NCBI GenBank assembly: GCA_947372405.1
Contig: CANBTO010000245.1
Location: forward strand, 1-7,366
DNA length: 7,366 nucleotides
Origin: Verrucomicrobiaceae bacterium
GTDB lineage: Bacteria > Verrucomicrobiota > Verrucomicrobiae > Verrucomicrobiales > Akkermansiaceae
Reading direction: 5' to 3'
Shown here: one piece after another, positions 1-6,501 of the stretch
How the letters are laid out: each line of letters opens with the position of its first letter
Numbering within the stretch: the stretch's first letter is position 1
Position numbers and translations under genes: made by a program
Notes under the pieces: model-generated
Told to the model about the DNA's origin: nothing
Seen by the model: only the letters and a program-made list of their open reading frames with translations
The model's database searches: none

Positions 1-620
1 CCTAACAACTCGTCGAAGGTGGGCAGGGTGCTGGGGATTTCCAGCGTGGTGGAAACCCGTCCGCCGATCTCGGGGAAGAATGGCGAGCGGCCGCGAGTGT
101 CGCTGGAATAGAGCAGCCCGGCCTCGTCGTAGATCCGCCGGCTGTTAGAGCTGGCCTGCCAGCCGGGCGCACCGGCGGTGGCGGCCTCGCTGCCGAAGAT
201 GCGGCGGAACTCGCGGCGCGCGCGGCCGAACTCGTCGCGCACCTCGTCGAGTGACATGGTGAGGAGATAGTCCTGCCACTGGAAGTGGTCGTTGCAGTGG
301 ATACCGCATTCGAAGCCGGCGTCCCTGACGGCGCGCATCACCGCCGTGTTGCGCGCGCCGATGTGCGGGGCGGGCAACAGCGTGCCGTTGAGCAGGGTGC
401 GGATACCATACATCTGGACCACGCCGGTGCGACTGACCTTTTTGAAGAAACCCGGCCGGAACACACGGCGGATCGCCTTGCCGGTGTTGTCCGGTCCCAG
501 GGAAAACAGGAAACACGCGGGCGCTTCGAATTTCCGCAGCAGGTCCGCGAGCGGAGGCACGCCCTCCCTCGTCCCGCGGTCCGTATCGACATCGACTTTG
601 AGGGCGACGGTTAGACTCAT
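1..620 (-). CDS. arnD: ArnD-like undecaprenyl-phosphate-Ara4FN deformylase (3' end cut by window edge)
   Basis: About 206 codons are present, starting at the ATG at 620-618 and still open at base 1; E. coli ArnD is about 296 residues, so roughly two thirds is visible. The family is a polysaccharide-deacetylase-fold metalloenzyme that removes the formyl group from undecaprenyl-phosphate-4-formamido-arabinose at the inner membrane. Visible markers are the N-terminal KVDVDTDRGTREGVP segment (Asp10 and Asp12 in the metal/catalytic motif), SLGPDN at 40-45, the H-x-x-x-H metal motif in GIHCNDHFQW (His108, His112), GAPGW near 149-153, SSDTRG, and PSTLPTFDEL at the cut end. All align with E. coli ArnD from memory. 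The start overlaps the stop of the upstream decarboxylase gene in ATGA (617-620), implying translational coupling. The residues after His108 differ from the enterobacterial HAWDHHAW. The missing C-terminus prevents judging completeness. Confidence 0.93.
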   Translation of the reverse strand, partial: MSLTVALKVDVDTDRGTREGVPPLADLLRKFEAPACFLFSLGPDNTGKAIRRVFRPGFFKKVSRTGVVQMYGIRTLLNGTLLPAPHIGARNTAVMRAVRDAGFECGIHCNDHFQWQDYLLTMSLDEVRDEFGRARREFRRIFGSEAATAGAPGWQASSNSRRIYDEAGLLYSSDTRGRSPFFPEIGGRVSTTLEIPSTLPTFDELL

Positions 621-1681
621 GACGAGGCCGACTCGGAGGTGAGGTCGTGTTCCTTCTGCCGGAGATGATAGTCGAGCGTGAGGCGGATGGCGGTGCGCAG
701 ATCGACTTTGGGTTCCCATCCAAGGGCCTCCTTCGCCGCGCCGATCGAAGGCACGCGGGTGTGGATGTCCTGATAGTATTTCCCGAAGTATTCCTGCGAG
801 GAGGTTGTCACGACCACCGCATTCTCGGCATGGTCGCGGTATTCAGGATAGTCCTTGAAGGCCTCGATGATGATTTGAGCGAGGTCCGCGACGGAGACGT
901 TGTTGTTCGGATTGCCGACGTTGAAGATCCTGCGGGAGGCCGCACCATCCTTGTTCTCGATGATGCGCAGCAGGCACTCGACGCCGTCCTCGATGAAGGT
1001 GAACGACCGGCTCTGCGAGCCGCCGTCCACGAGCTGGATCGGCTTGCGGAAGATCACGTTGCTGATGAACTGGGTGAAGAGCCGCGAGCTGCCTTCCTTG
1101 GGCTCCATCACGTTGTCGAGCTTGGGCCCGATCCAGTTGAAGGGGCGGAACAAGGTGTAGTCGAGATTGTCGCGCACTCCGTAGGCATAGATCACGCGGT
1201 CTAGCAGTTGTTTGGACGCGGCATAGATCCAGCGTTGTTTGTCGATGGGACCGTAAACCATGTCGCTCGTCGATTCGCTGAGCACTTCATCCGGTGACAT
1301 GCCGTAAACCTCGGAGGTGGACGGGAAGATCAGGCGCTTCTTGTATTTCACGCACTTGCGGACGATGTCGAGGTTCGCTTCGAAATCGAGTTCGAAGACA
1401 TCGAGCGGGTTCTTCACGTATTGCGCCGGGTTGGCGATGGCGACGAGCGGGATGACGGCGTCGCACTTCTTGACGTGGTATTCGATCCACTCGCGGTTGA
1501 TGGTGATGTCACCCTCGACGAAGGTGAAGCGTTCGTGGTCGAGCAGGTGCGAGAGCTTGTGGTCGCCCACGTCCATGCCGAAGACCTCCCAGTCTTTCTC
1601 GCGGAGGATGGTGTCGATCAGGCTGCTTCCGATGAAGCCGTTGGCTCCGAGGATGAGGACTTTGATGGGTGGTTGTGACAT
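617..1681 (-). CDS. arnA: ArnA C-terminal-type UDP-glucuronate decarboxylase (SDR family)
   Basis: This 354-residue protein corresponds to the C-terminal half of E. coli ArnA, which uses NAD+ to oxidise and decarboxylate UDP-glucuronic acid to UDP-4-keto-pentose (UDP-Ara4O) in the cytoplasm. It is an extended short-chain dehydrogenase: Rossmann motif GANGFIG at 12-18, STSEVYG at 121-127, YAASK at 153-157 and FRPFNW at 178-183. By alignment from memory, Ser123, Glu124, Tyr153, Lys157 and Arg309 match the E. coli ArnA active-site residues Ser433, Glu434, Tyr463, Lys467 and Arg619 with a constant offset of 310. The match WIEYHVKKCD (65-74) is nearly identical to E. coli and separates it from generic NAD-dependent epimerases. 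The ATG at 1681 has no Shine-Dalgarno sequence and lies 12 nt after the formyltransferase stop, in the same frame. Its own stop overlaps the arnD start (ATGA). Confidence 0.95.
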   Translation of the reverse strand: MSQPPIKVLILGANGFIGSSLIDTILREKDWEVFGMDVGDHKLSHLLDHERFTFVEGDITINREWIEYHVKKCDAVIPLVAIANPAQYVKNPLDVFELDFEANLDIVRKCVKYKKRLIFPSTSEVYGMSPDEVLSESTSDMVYGPIDKQRWIYAASKQLLDRVIYAYGVRDNLDYTLFRPFNWIGPKLDNVMEPKEGSSRLFTQFISNVIFRKPIQLVDGGSQSRSFTFIEDGVECLLRIIENKDGAASRRIFNVGNPNNNVSVADLAQIIIEAFKDYPEYRDHAENAVVVTTSSQEYFGKYYQDIHTRVPSIGAAKEALGWEPKVDLRTAIRLTLDYHLRQKEHDLTSESASS

Positions 1682-1693
1682 GGGATGCTGGTG

Positions 1694-2587
1694 TTAGAAT
1701 TTGCTGCCGACCTGCGGCGCGGGAGAGGGGACGCCGCGCCAATCGGAGCGGGTGATGGTGAGAGCGCCGTCGCCGGTGGCGATGACGAGTGGATCGATGG
1801 AGAGGATTTCACCGGGAGAACCGGAGGCGTTGTCGGCGGGTTCGGCCCACCAGACCATGAGCCGCGCGCCGCCCATGTCGCTGAAAGCGCCGGGATAGGG
1901 ATCGGTGACGGCGCGGATGAGGTTGAAGATTTCGCGTGAGGAGCGGGACCAGTCGATGCGGCCGTCCTCGGGTTTCCTGCCGCCGAAGTAGGTGGCCTGG
2001 CTTTCATCCTGCGGGGTTTCCCTGGCGGTGCCAGCGAGCAGGTGGTCGATCTGTCTGGCAAGCACGGTGCGGGCGCAGGGCATGACCTTGCGGAACGCCT
2101 GCTCGGCCGTGTCTAACGGGGAGATCTCGACGCCTTCCTGATCGACGATGTTTCCTGCATCCGCGCGTTTCACCATGCGGTGGAGGGTCATTCCAATGCG
2201 GGGTTCGCCATGAAGGACGGCCCAGTTGATCGGCGCGCGGCCGCGGTATTTCGGCAGCAGCGAGCCGTGCATGTTGAAGGACCCGAGCGCCGGGATATCC
2301 AAGACGCGCGTGGAAATCATGTGGCGGTAGTAAACTGATAGAATCAGGTCCGGCCGCATGGCCTCGATGCGTTCGATCCACTCCGGAGTGTTCACCGAGT
2401 CCGGGGTATGGACGGGAATGCCGTGTTCCCTGGCGGCCACGGCGGGAGTCTTGAACCAGATGTTTTCATCCGGATTGTCCTCATGGGTGATGAGCGCGAC
2501 CACGTTCAGGCCGCGGGAAAGCAGCAGGTCGAGGCACTCGTAGCCCACCTCGCTGTAACCGAAAAACAAGATGCGTGGAGAATTCAT
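1694..2587 (-). CDS. arnA: ArnA N-terminal-type UDP-Ara4N formyltransferase
   Basis: This 297-residue protein corresponds to the N-terminal half of E. coli ArnA, which transfers a formyl group from 10-formyl-tetrahydrofolate to UDP-4-amino-4-deoxy-L-arabinose in the cytoplasm. The formyltransferase core has NMHGSLLPKYRGRAP at 105-119. Asn105, His107 and Asp143 (in KRADAG) match the E. coli catalytic triad Asn102, His104 and Asp140 with an offset of three. THEDNP at 34-39, YYRHMI and the DPYPGAFS segment are also ArnA-like, which argues against methionyl-tRNA formyltransferase. The C-terminal OB-like region is present and the protein ends in QVGSKF, near the point where the E. coli domain linker begins (GSRLN). 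The start overlaps the arnC stop (ATGA, 2584-2587). The stop is TAA followed by C, and the decarboxylase starts four codons later in the same frame, so this may be half of an interrupted bifunctional ArnA. Confidence 0.95.
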   Translation of the reverse strand: MNSPRILFFGYSEVGYECLDLLLSRGLNVVALITHEDNPDENIWFKTPAVAAREHGIPVHTPDSVNTPEWIERIEAMRPDLILSVYYRHMISTRVLDIPALGSFNMHGSLLPKYRGRAPINWAVLHGEPRIGMTLHRMVKRADAGNIVDQEGVEISPLDTAEQAFRKVMPCARTVLARQIDHLLAGTARETPQDESQATYFGGRKPEDGRIDWSRSSREIFNLIRAVTDPYPGAFSDMGGARLMVWWAEPADNASGSPGEILSIDPLVIATGDGALTITRSDWRGVPSPAPQVGSKF

Positions 2588-3531
2588 TCGCGGGATTCGA
2601 GGATGTGGCTGACGTGGTAGCGGGTGCGCGCGCGGACGACCTGATAGGTCCGGCCCATGTATTCGCCGATCAGGCCGATGCCGACCATGCAGACGCTGAT
2701 GAGGAAAAACAGGATGCCGAAAAGCGTGAAGATCCCGCCCTCCTCGGGGCCGATGATCAGGCGGCGCGCGCCGAGCACGAGCACCAGCAGGAACGAGCAG
2801 GTCGAGCAGAACATGGCGAAGATCGTGAAGATCTGGAGCGGCGCGGTGCTGAAGTAGGTGATGAGGTCGAAGTTCAGCCGGATCAGTTTGTAAACCGAGT
2901 AGTTCGAGGTGCCGGAGTGGCGTTCCTCGTGGGCGACGGGGATCTCCGTGGGCTGGCGGGCGAGGCTGTAGGCGAGTGCGGGGATGAAGGTGTTCACCGC
3001 GCCGCTGCGCACGATGCCATCGACGACACTGCGCGAGTAAGCTCGCAGCATGCAGCCCTGATCACTCATCTTGATGCTGGTGGACTGGCCGCGGAACCAG
3101 TTCACGAGTTGTGAAATGTGGCGGCGGAAGGCACTGTCCTGGCGGTTCTGGCGGACGCCGCCAACGCAGTCGAAGCCGGCGTCGGTCTGTGCTAACAGAT
3201 TGGGGATTTCCTCCGGCGGGTTCTGGAGGTCCGCATCGAGGGTGATGATCACCTCGCCGCGGACGCGTTCGAAGGCGGCCATCACGGCCATGTGCTGTCC
3301 ATAGTTCGCGTTGAACTCGATGACGCGGGTGACGTCAGGCCGGGCGGCGTGCTGCGCGGCTAACAGCTCGCTGGACTGGTCCGCGCTGCCGTCGTTGGTG
3401 AAGATGATCTCGTAGCTGCGGCCGAGCGCGTCGAGCACCGGATAGAGTCTGGCGAAGAGGGTGGGGAGGTTGCCCTGTTCGTTGAAGACGGGAATCACCA
3501 CGGACAGGTTTTTGGTGGCGGTGGCACTCAT
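2584..3531 (-). CDS. arnC: ArnC-like undecaprenyl-phosphate 4-deoxy-4-formamido-L-arabinose transferase
   Basis: This 315-residue GT2 glycosyltransferase has two C-terminal membrane helices; E. coli ArnC is about 322 residues. ArnC transfers 4-formamido-arabinose from UDP to undecaprenyl phosphate on the cytoplasmic face of the inner membrane. The GT-A domain shows SVVIPVFNEQ at 10-19, NDGSADQS at 46-53, NANYGQH at 74-80, the metal-binding DAD at 99-101 within TLDADLQNPPEEIP, and VRQNRQDS at 126-133. GCMLRAYSR (159-167) and FIPALA follow. Hydrophobic segments lie at about 231-258 and 266-290, with GLIGEYMGR between the second and the C-terminal tail. NYGQH, VRQNRQDS and GCMLRAY are the same as in E. 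coli ArnC, which favours ArnC over dolichol-phosphate-mannose-type or GtrB-type relatives. The gene overlaps arnB upstream and the formyltransferase downstream by ATGA. Confidence 0.93.
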   Translation of the reverse strand: MSATATKNLSVVIPVFNEQGNLPTLFARLYPVLDALGRSYEIIFTNDGSADQSSELLAAQHAARPDVTRVIEFNANYGQHMAVMAAFERVRGEVIITLDADLQNPPEEIPNLLAQTDAGFDCVGGVRQNRQDSAFRRHISQLVNWFRGQSTSIKMSDQGCMLRAYSRSVVDGIVRSGAVNTFIPALAYSLARQPTEIPVAHEERHSGTSNYSVYKLIRLNFDLITYFSTAPLQIFTIFAMFCSTCSFLLVLVLGARRLIIGPEEGGIFTLFGILFFLISVCMVGIGLIGEYMGRTYQVVRARTRYHVSHILESRE

Positions 3532-4667
3532 GCTTGGATGGATTGCAGGACGCTCGTTAGATTTTCAACCACGCGGGTGACGTCCGCGGTGGTCATGGCA
3601 GGAAACAGCGGCAGCGTGAGGATGTTGCGGCAGGTGTGCTCGGCGTGCGGGAAATCCCCGGGTTTCCAGCCGAGATTGCGGTAAAGCGTGAACAGGTGGA
3701 TCGCCGGATAATGGACGCCGGTGCCGACGCCCGCCTCGCCGAGTTTCCGCATCACTTCGGCGCGCAGCGGTGCCCCGCCGACTTCCGGCAGGATCACCTG
3801 GAACATGTGCCAGTTGCTTTGCTCCAAATCGGGGACCGGCAGGCCGAGTCCGAGCGCGCGGACTTCCGGCGCATCGAGCTGTTTGAAATACTCGCGCACC
3901 AGCTCGCGGCGAGCGCGGGTGAACTCGTCGAGGCGGGCGAGCTGGCCGATGCCGACACGCGCCGCGACATCGGTTAGATTGAACTTGCCGCCGAGAATCG
4001 AGACGTCCATGCCGTCGATGCTGGAGCGGACGACGCCCTGAAGCCGGTATTGCTCCGCGATGGCGGCTTCCTGCTCCGTGTTCATCACGAGGCAGCCGCC
4101 TTCGATGGAGGTGACGTTTTTGTTAGGGTGGAAACTGAAGGAAACCAGATCGCCGAAGGAGCCGATCAGGCGGCCCTGCCACGAGCTGCCGATGGATTGC
4201 GCGGCGTCCTCGATGACGCGCAGGCCGTGTTTCGCGGCGATGCCGTTGAGCTTGTCCCGGTCAACCGGAAGTCCTGACAGATCGACAGGCATGATCGCCT
4301 TGGTCGCGGGGGTGATGGCCGCCTCGATGGCATCCACGTCGATGTTGCGGGTGACAGGGTCGATATCGACGAAGACCGGCCGCGCGCCGACCGTTAGAAT
4401 GACATTGCTGGTGGCCACCCACGACAGGGGAGTGGTGATCACCTCGTCGCCGGGGCCGATGCCTGCGATGCGCAGCGCGACTTCGAGCGTGGCGGTGCCC
4501 GAGTTGAAGGCGCGCACCGGGCGACCGCCGAAGAGTGAGGACAGTGATGCCTCGAAAGCCTTCACATTCGGGCCGGAGGTGATCCAGCCGGAACGCAGCA
4601 CATCCGCGACACCGGCGATGGTTTCCTCATCGATGGTCGGGCGGGTGAAGGGCAGGAACGGCTGCAT
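3528..4667 (-). CDS. arnB: ArnB-like UDP-Ara4O aminotransferase (PLP, DegT/DnrJ/EryC1 family)
   Basis: This 379-residue protein matches the length of E. coli ArnB and belongs to the PLP-dependent sugar aminotransferases. ArnB converts UDP-4-keto-arabinose to UDP-Ara4N using glutamate. It opens with FLPFTRPTIDEE, close to ArnB FLPFSRP, then SGWITSGP (26-33), SGTAT (56-60, phosphate-binding), GDEVITTPLSWVATSN (73-88), IEDAAQSIG (152-160, with Asp154 expected to contact the pyridine nitrogen) and SFHPNKN (178-184). Lys183 is the expected Schiff-base lysine, matching SFHAIKN in enterobacterial ArnB. KFNLTD (228-233) and LPLFPAMTTADV near the C-terminus are also ArnB-like. The family contains many amino-sugar transaminases with similar motifs, so the specific substrate is assigned mainly from its neighbours. 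It starts 15 nt after the arnT stop without a visible Shine-Dalgarno sequence and overlaps arnC by ATGA. Confidence 0.9.
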   Translation of the reverse strand: MQPFLPFTRPTIDEETIAGVADVLRSGWITSGPNVKAFEASLSSLFGGRPVRAFNSGTATLEVALRIAGIGPGDEVITTPLSWVATSNVILTVGARPVFVDIDPVTRNIDVDAIEAAITPATKAIMPVDLSGLPVDRDKLNGIAAKHGLRVIEDAAQSIGSSWQGRLIGSFGDLVSFSFHPNKNVTSIEGGCLVMNTEQEAAIAEQYRLQGVVRSSIDGMDVSILGGKFNLTDVAARVGIGQLARLDEFTRARRELVREYFKQLDAPEVRALGLGLPVPDLEQSNWHMFQVILPEVGGAPLRAEVMRKLGEAGVGTGVHYPAIHLFTLYRNLGWKPGDFPHAEHTCRNILTLPLFPAMTTADVTRVVENLTSVLQSIQA

Positions 4668-4682
4668 CGGCGGTGTGAGTTG

Positions 4683-6416
4683 TTAGGGCTGGGCGGGGGC
4701 CGGGCTTTTCGCGACGAGCACGAGAAGTTCGGTTTTCCGGATGACCTCGTGCGGCATGCCGGAAGTGGCGAACCACTTGTCGTAGAGTTTCCTGCGCACC
4801 AGGGCGTAGGCACCGGCTGGCTGGGACCATTGGGCGGCCAGATCGTCGAGTTTCAGAAAACGGGAGGCCGTTTTTTCCGGTTCCGCCTTGATGCCATATT
4901 CGAGCTCGCCGATGAAATCCACCACGCTGATCTGCCTGTCGAGGTAGGGCGGCAGGTCCTGCGCATAGAGGCCGACGCAATAGACGCGGTCGTCGGCTTT
5001 CAGCATCGGCTTGAGGATCATGGCGAATTCCTTGGTGGACTGGTTGTCGATGGCTCCGCCGCCGCAATTGGCCGCGATGAGGAAAAGCGCGCTGGAGCCT
5101 GTCAACGCGGCGAGCATGAGCCGCGGCTGGTTCCGGCGCAAGCCAAGGAAGGCCAGGCCCGCGCCGAGCAGCAGCGGGATGCCGAGAGTGAGCTTGAGCA
5201 TCTTCAGGTGAAGGTGGAGGTCCGGATAACTTTTCGGGGCCTTGGTGGTGAAGATCACCACCGTCGTCACCAGCGAAAGCCCGATGAAAATCCAACCCGC
5301 AGTGCGGAAACGTCGGCCGGCGAGTCCTAGCCAGATGCCCGAGACCTGGTGGCCGATCAACACCGCCGCGGCGGGAAACACCGGCAACACATATGGCACC
5401 AGCTTCGACTGGGACTTCGAGAAAAACAGCATGATGAAGACCACCCAGATCAGAAGGAACCAGCCCACCTCGTGTTCCTTGCGCGCCTTCCAGCCACCGG
5501 TGAAATAATCGATCAGGGATTGCCAGCCGAAGACCACCCAGGGAAACAGCCCGCAGGTGAGCACGGGCAGGAAAAACCACCACGGCTGATAGCGGTTGTG
5601 GTCGCGGGTGGTGAAGCGTTGCCAGTGTTCGTGGACGAAGTAGAAGTTCAGGAAATCCGGATTCGCGCGGGCCGCCAGCACATGCCATGGCGCGGCGATC
5701 GCCAGCAGCAGCAAGGTTCCCAGAATCGGATAGAACGGCCACAGCATCCGCCAGCGGTTGAGTAGCAGCACCCACAGGAAAATGACCGCCCCGGGTAGCG
5801 CGATGCCGATGAGTCCTTTGGAAAGCGTGGCCAGCGCGATGAACAGATAGAAGACGAGAAACAACCCCAGCCGTTTGCGACCGCGCGGCTCGCGCACCGC
5901 GAGGATGAAGGTGAACAAGGCCCCGCTCATCGTCACCGCCACGGCCATGTCCGTGAGGATGATCTGGCTGAGCGCGTAATAGAGCAGCGAGGTGGCCAGC
6001 ACCACAGCCGACCAGATCCCGGTGGCCCGGTCATGCAGGACGCGCGCGGCGATGTAGGTTAGAAGCACACCGGTCGCGGCAAAGATGCCCGTCCACAGGC
6101 GGGCGGTGAATTCGTTGATGCCGAACACGCGGAACGTGAGCGCCGAGACCCAATAGACGAGCGGTGGTTTTTCGAAATACTGCACGCCGTTGAGGCGGGG
6201 CGTCACATAGTCGCCGGTGGCGGCCATTTCCCGGGGGATTTCCGTGTAGCGGCCTTCGTCCGGGTTTCTGAGCGGACGCACGCCCATCAGCGCGCAGAAC
6301 CAGATCAACGAGACCACGGCCAGCACCGTCAGGTCTTTGAGCCAGGTTGAGCGCATGGAACCGGCGGCTGCGGACATCGCGTCAGGGTCGTGCGGACGGG
6401 TGGCGGATAACGGCAT
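4683..6416 (-). CDS. arnT: ArnT-like lipid A 4-amino-4-deoxy-L-arabinosyltransferase (GT83)
   Basis: This 577-residue polytopic membrane protein is a little longer than E. coli ArnT (about 550). ArnT transfers Ara4N from undecaprenyl phosphate to lipid A phosphates on the periplasmic side of the inner membrane. The first periplasmic loop carries NPDEGRYTEIPREM (51-64) and YFEKPPLVYW (80-89). Asp53, Lys83 and Asp156 (in ILTDMA) fall where the structurally studied Cupriavidus ArnT has Asp55, Lys85 and Asp158 (from memory). HEHWQRF and FPW in the mid region and GELEYG plus a FLKLDDLAAQW segment in the C-terminal part also resemble ArnT. Roughly a dozen hydrophobic segments precede a soluble C-terminal part from about residue 460. 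Starts at Met1, Met14 (6377) or Met21 (6356) are all possible; the first helix begins near residue 27, so a shorter form may be real. It is the first arn gene here and ends with TAA. Confidence 0.9.
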   Translation of the reverse strand: MPLSATRPHDPDAMSAAAGSMRSTWLKDLTVLAVVSLIWFCALMGVRPLRNPDEGRYTEIPREMAATGDYVTPRLNGVQYFEKPPLVYWVSALTFRVFGINEFTARLWTGIFAATGVLLTYIAARVLHDRATGIWSAVVLATSLLYYALSQIILTDMAVAVTMSGALFTFILAVREPRGRKRLGLFLVFYLFIALATLSKGLIGIALPGAVIFLWVLLLNRWRMLWPFYPILGTLLLLAIAAPWHVLAARANPDFLNFYFVHEHWQRFTTRDHNRYQPWWFFLPVLTCGLFPWVVFGWQSLIDYFTGGWKARKEHEVGWFLLIWVVFIMLFFSKSQSKLVPYVLPVFPAAAVLIGHQVSGIWLGLAGRRFRTAGWIFIGLSLVTTVVIFTTKAPKSYPDLHLHLKMLKLTLGIPLLLGAGLAFLGLRRNQPRLMLAALTGSSALFLIAANCGGGAIDNQSTKEFAMILKPMLKADDRVYCVGLYAQDLPPYLDRQISVVDFIGELEYGIKAEPEKTASRFLKLDDLAAQWSQPAGAYALVRRKLYDKWFATSGMPHEVIRKTELLVLVAKSPAPAQP

Positions 6417-6501
6417 GCGGTTGACGGCGGGAACGTGACGGAAAAACTCTGGTCTGAGGTGAACCCGGGGATCTTCAGGATCAAAGCGCGCGGCGTATGG
6501 G
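6417..6501. other. 85-nt intergenic gap upstream of arnT
   Basis: This is the largest gap in the window, between the EamA gene stop and the arnT start. If the six arn genes had their own promoter it would be expected here or inside the EamA gene. On the minus strand I see no convincing -35/-10 pair, no direct repeats that would suggest a PmrA-like box and no strong stem followed by a T-run. A short GATC-TTCAG-GATC arrangement at about 6470-6482 has only a 4-bp stem. The gap therefore holds nothing I can assign, and co-transcription through it is possible. Confidence 0.4.

Larger units (their letters stand above)
2..6062. repeat. Dispersed GTTAG/CTAAC pentamers (13 copies)
   Basis: GTTAG occurs on the plus strand at 144, 610, 1693, 3556, 3973, 4122, 4393, 4682 and 6058, and as CTAAC at 2, 2113, 3192 and 3360. 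Nine of the ten plus-strand TTA trinucleotides in the window lie in GTTAG; the exception is at 6549-6551. The copies fall in different codon phases (CTA-AC, CT-AAC, TTA-G) and in two stop codons. Twelve of thirteen are in the first 4.7 kb. No longer consensus is evident beyond a frequent following A. Function is unknown and it may be a mutational or codon-context bias. Confidence 0.45.
617..6416 (-). other. arn operon (arnT-arnB-arnC-arnA split in two-arnD), continuing past base 1
   Basis: Six consecutive same-strand genes cover the pathway from UDP-glucuronate to Ara4N-lipid A. Gaps are 15 nt (arnT/arnB) and 12 nt (formyltransferase/decarboxylase); the other three junctions are ATGA overlaps at 3528-3531, 2584-2587 and 617-620, indicating coupled translation from one mRNA. 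The order differs from E. coli arnBCADTEF in placing arnT first. The last gene, arnD, runs to base 1, so the operon may continue with further genes outside. No terminator is visible within it. Confidence 0.85.

Noticed and set aside
145..723. Minus-strand 192-codon open frame across arnD and the decarboxylase end
   Set aside because: It overlaps two confidently assigned genes in a different frame and has an Arg/Pro-rich shadow composition.
647..1204. Plus-strand 185-codon open frame opposite the decarboxylase
   Set aside because: Its acidic low-complexity content mirrors the codon pattern of the real gene; it has no motif.
1694..2587. Methionyl-tRNA formyltransferase as an alternative identity
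   Set aside because: The ArnA-specific segments (THEDNP, YYRHMI, KRADAG) and the arn neighbours fit ArnA much better.
4677..4687. 11-mer GAGTTGTTAGG repeated in inverted orientation at bases 2-12
   Set aside because: One copy is coding sequence of arnD and the other is at the arnT stop; a single short match containing the common GTTAG pentamer is not evidence of a functional repeat.
4060..5330. Plus-strand open frames (about 208 and 216 codons) opposite arnB and arnT
   Set aside because: They have antisense composition rich in Arg, Ser, Glu and Asp, no recognisable domain, and lie opposite well-supported genes.
4627..5775. Long 382-codon open frame on the minus strand
   Set aside because: It lies inside arnT in another frame, is rich in Arg, Pro, Ala and Gly, and shows no family motif. 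This is typical of a GC-rich shadow frame; the arnT frame carries clear motifs and membrane helices.
6417..6501. Possible promoter or terminator upstream of arnT
   Set aside because: No plausible -35/-10 pair or stem with a T-run; the GATC-TTCAG-GATC arrangement has only a 4-bp stem.
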